From Actinomycetes bacterium (GTDB lineage: Bacteria > Actinomycetota > CADDZG01 > JAHWKV01): a DNA stretch of 5,648 bases. Each line of letters begins with the position of its first letter. Position 1 is the first letter of the stretch. The position numbers and the translations under genes were made by a program. Below, piece by piece: positions 1 to 5,232 of the stretch. The DNA lies in the NCBI GenBank assembly GCA_029263035.1, contig JAJCYF010000175.1, positions 1 through 5,648 on the forward strand, written 5' to 3'. The notes under the pieces are model-generated. The model ran no database searches, was not told where the DNA came from, and saw only the letters and a program-made list of their open reading frames with translations.

Positions 1-26
1 GGGGCCCGGGGATTGGGTGGGGGGGG

Positions 27-154
27 CCTGGGGGAGGTTGGCCCCGGGCGAGCGTGGGTCCGGGGGATGGCGGGCCCGGGGGAGGCGAGGCCCGGGGGAG
101 GCGAGGCCCGGGGGAGGCGAGGCCCGGGGGAGGCGAGGCCCGGGGGAGGCGAGG
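27..154. repeat. 16-nt GC-rich tandem repeat (minisatellite)
   Basis: Five perfect head-to-tail copies of CCCGGGGGAGGCGAGG run from 75 to 154 (starts at 75, 91, 107, 123, 139), and the first four bases of a sixth follow. Three degenerate units (27-42, 43-58, 59-74) each match about 11 of 16 bases and keep the same 16-base register. The unit length is not a multiple of three, and the open frames through it give only low-complexity Gly/Arg/Pro/Ala peptides, so it is not coding. It lies downstream of the MarR gene. No function can be assigned; replication slippage is the simplest origin. Confidence 0.9.
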
Positions 155-252
155 CCCGCAGGGGCCGGGTGCCTGTGGTTCCGAGGTGGCGCGGCCGGCT
201 GACTTCTGAGCGGGTGGCTTGGGCCATCAGGGTGGCCGGCGCTCCGCGAAAG

Positions 253-270
253 CGGGGGTCCGAGCCCCCG
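253..270 (-). terminator. Possible hairpin terminator of the MarR gene
   Basis: A six-base-pair GC-only stem (C plus GGGGG at 253-258, CCCCC plus G at 265-270) closes a six-base loop. It lies 8 bases beyond the TAA stop of the minus-strand MarR gene. On that strand it is followed by GCTTTC, not a real U-tract, so it would be a U-poor terminator of the kind often proposed in high-GC actinobacteria. A smaller hairpin with a GAAA loop (245-254) abuts it. Apart from this and the repeat array, nothing is seen in 1-277. Confidence 0.4.
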
Positions 271-277
271 GGAGGAG

Positions 278-736
278 TTACGAGGCTGCGGGCTGCTTCT
301 CGACCTTGTCGATGGCCGACAGCTTGGACAGCAGGCTGTGGAGCGCCTGGAGCTCCTCGATGGAAAGCTCTAGCAGTGCCTCCGGCGGCTGGGAGTAGTG
401 CTCGGTCAGGGTGACCGTGGTCTCCGAGCCTGCCTGGGGCGGTCCCTCGCCCTTGACCCTCCGGTCGGTGGTGGAGGGACGACGCTCCACCAGGCCCCGC
501 TCCTCCAGGCGGTCGATCAGCCAGGTGGCAGTAGAGGCGTCACACCCCATCTCCTGGGCGCAGGCCCCCATGGGAAGGGCCTCGCCGGGCTCCAGGGTCA
601 TCAGGGCCTTCATGTGGCCGGGGGTCAGGCCGATGTCGTTCAGCCCCCGGCTCTTTTGACGGAATTGGGCCATGGAGTACTCGGACATGATTTTCCACAC
701 CTGGGTGGCGGTGTGAGCCTTCTCGGTACCGGTCAC
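278..736 (-). CDS. MarR-family transcriptional regulator
   Basis: A 152-residue protein of normal MarR length, expected to bind DNA as a dimer and respond to small ligands such as drugs or phenolics. An N-terminal dimerisation helix (about 10-30) is followed by LTPGHMKAL (37-45), a helix-turn-helix with recognition helix around DASTATWLIDRLEERGL (66-82), and the wing with PSTTDRR (87-93). The C-terminal helices (about 111-143) complete the dimer interface. The wing after DRRVK reads GEGPPQAG where the family usually has a hydrophobic strand ending in LTPxG; the spacing is unchanged. The start is GTG at 736, because the first dimerisation helix begins well before the next ATG (residue 17). GGAG lies only two bases upstream, but TAATAT lies six bases upstream, so the mRNA may be leaderless. 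The gene is divergent from an ABC exporter operon, which it probably represses, as is common for this arrangement. The ligand is unknown. Confidence 0.9.
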   Translation of the reverse strand: MTGTEKAHTATQVWKIMSEYSMAQFRQKSRGLNDIGLTPGHMKALMTLEPGEALPMGACAQEMGCDASTATWLIDRLEERGLVERRPSTTDRRVKGEGPPQAGSETTVTLTEHYSQPPEALLELSIEELQALHSLLSKLSAIDKVEKQPAAS

Positions 737-742
737 ATCTCC

Positions 743-748
743 ATATTA
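743..748 (-). promoter_or_regulatory. Candidate -10 element of the MarR gene (leaderless start)
   Basis: Read on the minus strand, TAATAT fits the TANNNT pattern and ends six bases before the GTG start at 736. Transcription would therefore begin at or next to the start codon. No convincing -35 box is seen. The inverted repeat TCTCC (738-742) / GGAGA (752-756) brackets the element and could be an autoregulatory site. Confidence 0.4.
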
Positions 749-779
749 CTCGGAGACGCCTAATGTTGTATAGACCTAA

Positions 780-802
780 ATTTGGTGAATCAAATGATTT
801 GA
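780..802. promoter_or_regulatory. Candidate MarR operator in the divergent region
   Basis: TCAAATGATTTGA (790-802) is a perfect 13-bp palindrome around a central G. Another ATTTG half-site at 780-784 forms a second inverted pair with CAAAT at 791-795 (six-base spacer). The site lies in an AT-rich gap between the MarR gene and the ABC operon and overlaps a -35-like hexamer. Size, symmetry and place fit a MarR-dimer operator. That this MarR protein binds it is inference. Confidence 0.5.
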
Positions 803-827
803 CGACTAGAACTATCTGTGCGAGCAT
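799..827 (+). promoter_or_regulatory. Candidate promoter of the ABC exporter operon
   Basis: TTGACG (799-804) matches five of six bases of the TTGACA -35 box. After exactly 17 bases comes GAGCAT (822-827), a weak -10 (three of six). The ATG at 835 would follow seven bases later, consistent with a leaderless transcript and with the lack of a Shine-Dalgarno sequence there. The -35 box overlaps the palindrome at 790-802, so a bound repressor would occlude it. An alternative -10-like TATAGA lies at 769-774 without a good -35. Confidence 0.35.
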
Positions 828-834
828 TCCCGCT

Positions 835-2355
835 ATGAAAAGTCCGGCAATCCTTGTAGAAGGCCTCAAGAAGAACTTCGGCTCCGTGGAGGCGCTGAAG
901 GGCGTCGACTTCGAGGTGCCCGAGGGCACAATTTTTGGACTTCTCGGGCCGAACGGCGCGGGAAAGACCACCGCGGTTCGCATCCTCTCCACCATCATCA
1001 AACCCACGGGTGGACGGGCCATGGTGCTCGGCTACGACGTCGAAAAGAATCCCGGCGAGGTCCGCCTGAGAATTGGTCTGGCCGGCCAGAGCGCGGCGGT
1101 GGACCCCAACCTGACCGGCCGGGAGAACCTCAAGCTCATCGGAACGCTGGCCCAACTGCCCCGCAGGGCCATCAACTCCCGGGCGGACGAGCTGCTGGAC
1201 CGCTTCCAGCTGGTGGAGGCGGCCAACCGGCCGATTCGAACCTACTCCGGAGGCATGCGCCGCCGGCTCGACGTTGCGGCAGCGCTGGTCGGCAAACCCG
1301 CGGTTATCTTTCTCGACGAGCCCACGACCGGGCTTGACATCCAAAGTCGCACCGAGCTGTGGCGGGTGATCGAGGAGCTGGTGGCGGAAGGCTCGACTGT
1401 GCTATTGACCACCCAGTACCTGGAGGAGGCGGACGTGCTCGCCGACCGCATCGCAGTGGTTCACGGCGGCGTGGTCGTGGCCAACGACACCGCCGCCGCG
1501 CTCAAGGCTCGGCTGGGCAGCACGGTTATCGAGCTGACGCTCCACAGTGACGAGGAGGCCAGGCGGGCACAGTCCCTGCTGGCTCGGCTGGTAGCGGACC
1601 ATCCGGAGCGGGAGGGGGTGCGGGTGCGCCTGTCCACCGCCGAAGCGCCGCGGGTGTTGACCCAGGTCCTGAGGTCTTTGGACGCCAACGACATCAATGC
1701 CCTGGGAATCACCGTCCGGGACCCCAGCCTCGACGACGTCTTTCTTGCCCTAACCGGCCACCATGTCGAGGAGAAGCAGGACGCGCCCGGAAAGCCCGCC
1801 AAGGGCCGCAAGGGCCACCGGAAGACCCCGGCCATCGAGGAGGCGGCGAAGGCGGTCGATGAGTGGATCGGCGGTATCGAGCAGGGCAAACAGCCGGCGG
1901 TGCCCGAGGTGGCGGCGTTCGATGAACGCTGGCATGAGGACGAGGACGAGCTGGAAGGGGAGCCCCAAACCGAGGAGCTCACCGATGGATTGAGCGACGA
2001 TGCGGCTGCGCGCCTGCAGAGTATCCTCACCCGCCTGCCCTACAAGGCGGGGTCGGGAGACGTCCAGCTGCATCTGAGGGAGGTCGCCGAGGCAGCATTG
2101 TCCTACTACCGGGATGCAACCGCCGGCCGGGAGCTCGACATGAAGCCGGTTGCGGGGTACCTGGCGCTGGAGCAGCGCTTCGGCCGGATCAGCGAGGAGG
2201 CCTCCGCCGAACAGGCGGCATCCCTGCTCATCGGGGCGGCGGTTGCCAAGGCGGTGGGGCTCGGATCCTCATCGGGTCCCCCCAACGGTGAGGCGGCCGA
2301 TTTCGCCGAGGGCGCGGTAAGGATCCTGCTCGACGGAATTGGGGAACGGGTATGA
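835..2355 (+). CDS. DrrA-like ABC exporter ATPase with C-terminal TetR-like extension
   Basis: A 506-residue ATPase that should power the adjacent membrane permease in exporting a drug or lipid-like substrate. Visible motifs: Walker A GPNGAGKTT (38-46), Q-loop Gln85, signature YSGGMRRR (137-144), Walker B VIFLDEP (157-163), and LTTQ with Gln194 in place of the usual switch His, which is normal in the DrrA family. The DrrA C-terminal LDEVFL-type motif is present as LDDVFL (299-304). Ordinary DrrA proteins end near residue 310-330. Here a Lys-rich then acidic linker (about 311-385) leads to a helical domain (about 386-506) resembling the ligand-binding half of TetR regulators, with EQRFGRI (446-452) and AVRILLDGI (494-502). 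No helix-turn-helix is present. ATG 835 is chosen because family homology begins there. ATG 763 has a GGAG seven bases upstream, but the 24 residues it would add use AT-rich, atypical codons. The stop overlaps the permease start (ATGA). Confidence 0.92.
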   Translation: MKSPAILVEGLKKNFGSVEALKGVDFEVPEGTIFGLLGPNGAGKTTAVRILSTIIKPTGGRAMVLGYDVEKNPGEVRLRIGLAGQSAAVDPNLTGRENLKLIGTLAQLPRRAINSRADELLDRFQLVEAANRPIRTYSGGMRRRLDVAAALVGKPAVIFLDEPTTGLDIQSRTELWRVIEELVAEGSTVLLTTQYLEEADVLADRIAVVHGGVVVANDTAAALKARLGSTVIELTLHSDEEARRAQSLLARLVADHPEREGVRVRLSTAEAPRVLTQVLRSLDANDINALGITVRDPSLDDVFLALTGHHVEEKQDAPGKPAKGRKGHRKTPAIEEAAKAVDEWIGGIEQGKQPAVPEVAAFDERWHEDEDELEGEPQTEELTDGLSDDAAARLQSILTRLPYKAGSGDVQLHLREVAEAALSYYRDATAGRELDMKPVAGYLALEQRFGRISEEASAEQAASLLIGAAVAKAVGLGSSSGPPNGEAADFAEGAVRILLDGIGERV

Positions 2356-3167
2356 GTGCGGTCGATGCCGGACGGGTCCATACGCCGGTGAAGGGTGGAA
2401 ACGCGCTGAGGGACATGCTGGCGGTGACCGGGCGCAATCTGACATCCATCCGGCGCGTGCCCCAGCTGCTGGTGTTCACACTCATTCAGCCGGTTATCTT
2501 CGTCGTGCTGTTCCGGTACGTGATGGGCGGCGCGATCGATGTCCCCGGCAGCTCATACGTCAACTACCTGATTCCCGGCATCTTCATCCAAACCGTCACC
2601 TTCGGCGCTCTTCAAACCGCCATCGGCATGGCGGCGGACATCAAGAGCGGGCTGCTCGAAAGATTTCGCTCCCTGCCTATGTCCCGGGCGGCCGTGCTCG
2701 CAGGGCGGACCACCGCCGATCTGTTTCGCAACATCGTCGTCGTGGCCCTTATCGCCGGCGTCGGCTTTTTGGTCGGCTTCCGGGTCCAGACCAGCGCCAT
2801 CGAGTTCATCGGCGGATTGCTGCTGTGCATCCTGTTCGCCTACGTGCTGTCGTGGGTGTTCGCCACCGTCGGCCTGCTGGTCGGGGACCCGGAAAGCGCG
2901 CAGGCGGCGGCCTTCCCGGTGATGGCACCGTTTGTATTTGCCTCCTCGGCCTTCGTCTCCGTCCAGAGCATGCCCGACTGGTTGCAGGGCTTCGCGGAGC
3001 ACCAGCCGGTGTCCGTGGTCGCATCGGCGGTACGGGCACTGTCCATCGGGCAGCTCCCGGGACAAGAAAGCACCTCCTACTACGTCACCACAGCGTTGTT
3101 GTGGTGCGCAGGCATCCTGGTGGTCATGGTTCCCCTGGCCATCTGGAGGTATCGAAAGACGGTTTAG
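2352..3167 (+). CDS. DrrB-like ABC-2 type permease
   Basis: A 271-residue integral membrane protein of the ABC-2 (DrrB) exporter family, of normal length. It should form the export channel with the upstream ATPase. After a cytoplasmic N-terminus (about 1-35), hydrophobic segments lie near 38-58, 70-92, 125-145, 150-178, 187-207 and 243-265, giving the six-helix ABC-2 fold. The cytoplasmic loop KSGLLERFRSLPMSR (98-112) is the conserved ABC-2 loop expected to contact the ATPase. The C-terminus is short and basic (RYRKTV). The start ATG at 2352 overlaps the ATPase stop by four bases, implying translational coupling and equal production. The gene ends with TAG. The exported substrate cannot be told from sequence. 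The name follows the daunorubicin exporter family and does not show that anthracyclines are transported. Confidence 0.93.
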   Translation: MSAVDAGRVHTPVKGGNALRDMLAVTGRNLTSIRRVPQLLVFTLIQPVIFVVLFRYVMGGAIDVPGSSYVNYLIPGIFIQTVTFGALQTAIGMAADIKSGLLERFRSLPMSRAAVLAGRTTADLFRNIVVVALIAGVGFLVGFRVQTSAIEFIGGLLLCILFAYVLSWVFATVGLLVGDPESAQAAAFPVMAPFVFASSAFVSVQSMPDWLQGFAEHQPVSVVASAVRALSIGQLPGQESTSYYVTTALLWCAGILVVMVPLAIWRYRKTV

Positions 3168-3180
3168 GCCCCGGCTTCGG

Positions 3181-3207
3181 TGTTTGCTCCACCGCTTTGT
3201 CGGTTAC
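3181..3207 (+). promoter_or_regulatory. Weak stress-sigma-like promoter before the DUF2188 gene
   Basis: TGTTT (3181-3185), 16 bases, then GGTTAC (3202-3207) resembles the actinobacterial SigF/SigB consensus GGWWT-N16-17-GGGTAY with one mismatch in each box. It has the same spacing as the much better copy before the hemerythrin gene. The -10 box would overlap the palindrome at 3204-3218. It could easily be chance. Confidence 0.25.
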
Positions 3208-3229
3208 CTGTCAGGTAAGGAAACCGACA
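3198..3229. promoter_or_regulatory. Nested inverted repeats: 15-bp palindrome within an 8-bp stem
   Basis: TTACCTGTCAGGTAA (3204-3218) is a perfect palindrome around a central T, with the look of a TetR-family operator. The arms TGTCGGTT (3198-3205) and AACCGACA (3222-3229) form a second, outer perfect inverted repeat sharing the TT. The element lies 31 bases after the permease stop and one base before the AGGAGG of the next gene. It could be an operator, a terminator-type hairpin for the exporter mRNA (no U-tract follows), or an RNA fold affecting translation of the small gene. Confidence 0.55.
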
Positions 3230-3230
3230 G

Positions 3231-3236
3231 AGGAGG
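3231..3236 (+). promoter_or_regulatory. Strong Shine-Dalgarno fixing the DUF2188 start
   Basis: AGGAGG with a five-base spacer before ATG 3242. This near-ideal site shows that translation begins at 3242, although the same frame is open far upstream as a shadow of the permease gene. Confidence 0.85.
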
Positions 3237-3241
3237 ACGTC

Positions 3242-3463
3242 ATGGCAGAGCCAGTGCACACTGTTCCCCACGACGACGAATGGGCCAACGAACGGGAAGG
3301 CTCCGAGCGGGTCAGTAAGGTCTTCGACACCAAAGCCGGCGCTGCCTAGGCCGGCCGGGAGACCGCCAGGCGGGAGGAGACCGAACACCTCCTCCACAAG
3401 CGGGATGGAAAGATCGGCGACAGGAACAGCTACGGCAACGACCCGTACCCGCCGGAGGGCTAG
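3242..3463 (+). pseudogene. DUF2188-type small protein gene split by an in-frame TAG
   Basis: From ATG 3242 the frame encodes 35 residues (starting MAEPVHTVPHDDEWANEREG, ending DTKAGAA) and stops at TAG 3347-3349. The same frame then continues for 37 codons to a second TAG at 3461-3463, reading AGRETARREE, then HKRDGKIGDRNSYGNDPYPP. The two parts together form a full-length (73-codon) member of the small DUF2188 family: the N-terminal part has the HxVPHxDxW and DTKAxA patterns, and the C-terminal part has the HxRDGxIxDRxSYGNDP signature. The stop sits where the family has an ordinary residue, often Ala or Glu, with no frameshift. One base change (for example GAG to TAG) would explain it. The downstream half is undamaged, so the lesion is recent, a sequencing error, or suppressed by readthrough. 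TAG also ends the permease gene, so it is a normal stop here. The family's function is unknown. Confidence 0.85.
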
Positions 3464-3468
3464 AGCCG

Positions 3469-3485
3469 GCGCCGTACCGCGGCGC
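3469..3485 (+). terminator. Possible GC-rich hairpin after the DUF2188 gene
   Basis: GCGCCG (3469-3474) and CGGCGC (3480-3485) form a six-pair perfect stem with a five-base loop, five bases after the second TAG. The sequence that follows is A-rich, not T-rich, so it is at best a U-less terminator on this strand. Confidence 0.35.
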
Positions 3486-3504
3486 AGATCCAAAAATCCA
3501 TACC

Positions 3505-3533
3505 TTGTGCTGAGCGCCGGTCTGACGCACAAT
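3505..3533 (+). promoter_or_regulatory. Weak candidate promoter for the MDMPI/SCP2-like gene
   Basis: TTGTGC (3505-3510) and CACAAT (3528-3533) are separated by 17 bases. The -10 box matches four of six bases of TATAAT and the -35 box matches only TTG. It lies about 35 bases before the start codon, after the preceding hairpin, so a promoter is expected in this gap. Confidence 0.25.
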
Positions 3534-3553
3534 CGGGCTTTCGGTGCAAAATC

Positions 3554-3560
3554 AGGAGGT
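3554..3560 (+). promoter_or_regulatory. Shine-Dalgarno fixing the start at 3568
   Basis: AGGAGGT followed by seven bases and ATG 3568. It rules out the in-frame GTG at 3544, which lies upstream of the site and would add eight residues. Confidence 0.85.
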
Positions 3561-3567
3561 ATTACAG

Positions 3568-4371
3568 ATGACCGTGGCGGTCTCCGACCCGAGGCTCACC
3601 CACGAGGCGGCCCTAGCCGTGGCCGGCCGGGTGGGAGACCTGATCCGGCCCCTGCAGGACACATCCACGCCGGTGCCCGGGACCGAGTGGACGGTGGGGG
3701 AGACCGCGGCCCACCTTGCCTTCGCCAAGGACCTGATGGCGCGGATGGTGACCGGAGAGGCGCTTGTCTACTCCGACGGGTCCCGGGAGGGGCTGGCGGC
3801 CGCCAACTTCGAGTCGCTGGGAGGGTTCACCGAGCGCAACGGGGAGGTCCTTGCCGGAATGATTCAAGCCTCCGTGGAGGCATTCTTCCGGACCGCCGGG
3901 TCGTTGCCGCCGGGAACCCGGCGCAACAGCCCGCTGGGGCCGCTGCCGGTGGAAATCTACAGCTCCTACGTGCTGGCCCACCTGTTGATGCACGGAGAGC
4001 CGATGGCCCGGGCCCTGCGTAAACCCGGCGTGATGGACAAGCCGAGCGTCCTGGCTTCCATGCCCTTCATCATCTTTGCGATGGAACGATTCGTCGACCC
4101 CAAGGCGGTAAAGAACCTGACCGCCGCCTTCGCTCTGCATGTCCGCGGCGGATCCACCTACTACATTACGTTCGACAAAGGGGAGCCGAGGTTCACCTCG
4201 GAGCGGGTGCGGCGGGTCGACTGCCACGTCTCGGCGGACCCGGTGGCGCTGCTGAAGGTGGGCTTTCGGATCATTCAGCAGTGGGGACCCATCGCCTCGT
4301 TCAAGCTCACCACCTGGGGGCCCAAGCCGTGGCTGGCATTCAGGTTCGCCGGGCTTTTCCTACCCCCCTGA
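3568..4371 (+). CDS. MDMPI/DinB-like N-domain with SCP2-like C-domain
   Basis: A 267-residue protein of the maleylpyruvate isomerase (mycothiol-dependent) superfamily. The N-terminal part (about 10-150) is a DinB-like four-helix domain: WTVGETAAHLA (41-51) and AHLLMHGEPMARAL (137-150) are the two metal-site motifs, with His49, His138 and His142 as likely ligands. The characterised Corynebacterium isomerase uses His, Glu and His, so His138 would replace the Glu. The C-terminal part (about 185-267) resembles an SCP2 sterol-carrier fold, with TYYITFDKGEPRFT (197-210) and HVSADPVALLKV (220-231). Related proteins are presumed mycothiol-dependent metal enzymes, so the fold suggests thiol transfer, isomerisation or detoxification, but not which substrate. 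No signal peptide is seen, so it should be cytoplasmic. The last 12 bases overlap the end of the opposing kinase gene. Family placement is firm; function is open. Confidence 0.85.
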   Translation: MTVAVSDPRLTHEAALAVAGRVGDLIRPLQDTSTPVPGTEWTVGETAAHLAFAKDLMARMVTGEALVYSDGSREGLAAANFESLGGFTERNGEVLAGMIQASVEAFFRTAGSLPPGTRRNSPLGPLPVEIYSSYVLAHLLMHGEPMARALRKPGVMDKPSVLASMPFIIFAMERFVDPKAVKNLTAAFALHVRGGSTYYITFDKGEPRFTSERVRRVDCHVSADPVALLKVGFRIIQQWGPIASFKLTTWGPKPWLAFRFAGLFLPP

Positions 4372-5226
4372 TCTCAAGGCCGCCCGCGCAGCGGTGACGG
4401 CCTGCCCGGCGTAGCCACCCCCGAATAAAACGGTGTGCACCAGCAGCGGGAACAGCTGGTGCAGCGGTACCCGCTCCCGCCAGCCGCCGGCCAGGGGGGC
4501 CTCGGATTCGTACGCGGCCAGGATCGTCTCCAGGTGGGGACACCCGAACAGGGCGAGCATCGCCAGGTCGGTCTCCCGGTGGCCTCCGTGAGCTGCCGGA
4601 TCTATCAGCCACGCCCGTCCGTCCGCACCCCACAGCACGTTGCCGCTCCACAGGTCTCCGTGCAGGCGAGCCGGGGGTTCGGGGGGCCCGGCGATCTCAT
4701 CCAACCGGTCGACGACCTGCTGGAAGACCTTCGCTTCACCGGTCCCTATCGTCCCCCGGCCGACTGCGGTTGCCAGATACGGCTCGATCCGGTAGCGGCC
4801 GTAGAACTCGGCCCACGTGTTGCAGGCGGTGTTGCGCATCGGGGCAAGCCCGATCGAAGCATCCGCCGGTCCACCCTCGGGCGGGCAGCCGAACGCCGGG
4901 GCTCCGGCGGCGTGCAGCCGGGCCAGCCCGCGCCCCAGCTCCTCCGCAGCCCGATGGTCCGGGACGCCGGGCGGGACCAGATCGGTGATCAGCCAGCGGT
5001 CGTTCTCCGCCCGCAGCCCCGGGACCGGCACGCAGGCCGGCTCGCTCAGCCACACCAGCGATGCGGCCTCGGCCCTGACGGCGTTGGGGTCTTCGTGGCT
5101 CTTGGCAACCACTTTCTCTCCGGAGGCCAGTCTCACCTCGTAGGCCGAACCTCCAAGAGGCGAGGTTCCGTCCACGGGCTCGCCCAGCAGTTCGGCCACC
5201 ACCGCCGATGCCGCGTGGTTGCTCAT
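4360..5226 (-). CDS. Fructosamine kinase family protein
   Basis: A 288-residue kinase of the fructosamine/ketosamine-3-kinase family, normal in length. Family members use ATP to phosphorylate sugar adducts on protein amines, making them unstable and so reversing glycation. The glycine-rich strand GGSAYEVRL (25-33) is followed by the ATP-binding Lys42 (VVAKS) and its probable partner Glu53 (RAEAASL). The catalytic loop LHGDLWSGNVLW (188-199) carries Asp191 and Asn196. The metal-binding IDPAAHGGHRETDLAM (208-223) has DPA in place of the protein-kinase DFG, as usual in this family. NTWAEFYGRYRIEPYL (136-151) is also typical. The start is ATG 5226; an in-frame TAA closes the frame shortly upstream. 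No Shine-Dalgarno is seen, but TAAAAT lies six bases upstream, suggesting a leaderless mRNA. It is divergent from the hemerythrin gene. An aminoglycoside phosphotransferase, which shares the fold, is less likely given the DLWSGN and DPAAHGGH motifs. Confidence 0.92.
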   Translation of the reverse strand: MSNHAASAVVAELLGEPVDGTSPLGGSAYEVRLASGEKVVAKSHEDPNAVRAEAASLVWLSEPACVPVPGLRAENDRWLITDLVPPGVPDHRAAEELGRGLARLHAAGAPAFGCPPEGGPADASIGLAPMRNTACNTWAEFYGRYRIEPYLATAVGRGTIGTGEAKVFQQVVDRLDEIAGPPEPPARLHGDLWSGNVLWGADGRAWLIDPAAHGGHRETDLAMLALFGCPHLETILAAYESEAPLAGGWRERVPLHQLFPLLVHTVLFGGGYAGQAVTAARAALRSGG

Positions 5227-5232
5227 CGGCAG

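Noticed and set aside
27..154. Tandem repeats as a possible CRISPR array
   Set aside because: Units are 16 bases and directly adjacent with no spacers, and no cas gene is present.
252..271. T-arm-like sequence (GGGGGTCCGAGCCCCC) suggesting a tRNA
   Set aside because: No matching anticodon arm, D-arm or acceptor stem pairs could be found around it. A simple GC hairpin after the MarR gene explains it better.
13..414. Open frames through the 16-nt repeat that could encode a repetitive Gly/Arg/Pro protein
   Set aside because: The unit length of 16 shifts frame at every copy, there is no supporting Shine-Dalgarno, and the frames then run antisense into the MarR gene.
763..834. N-terminal extension of the ABC ATPase from ATG 763, with GGAG at 752-755
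   Set aside because: The spacing is good, but the 24 codons are AT-rich with codons unlike the rest of the gene, family homology begins at residue 25, and the stretch contains the palindrome and -35-like box. It is kept only as an alternative start.
1461..2030. Minus-strand open frame of 189 codons, Ser/Arg-rich, inside the ATPase gene
   Set aside because: It is antisense to a gene with complete ABC motifs, resembles no known protein, and shows the Ser/Arg/Ala bias of reverse-frame shadows.
2339..3241. Long plus-strand open frame overlapping the permease and running into the small DUF2188 gene
   Set aside because: It is a shadow frame of the permease. Only its last 35 codons, from ATG 3242 after the AGGAGG, are real and belong to the DUF2188 gene.
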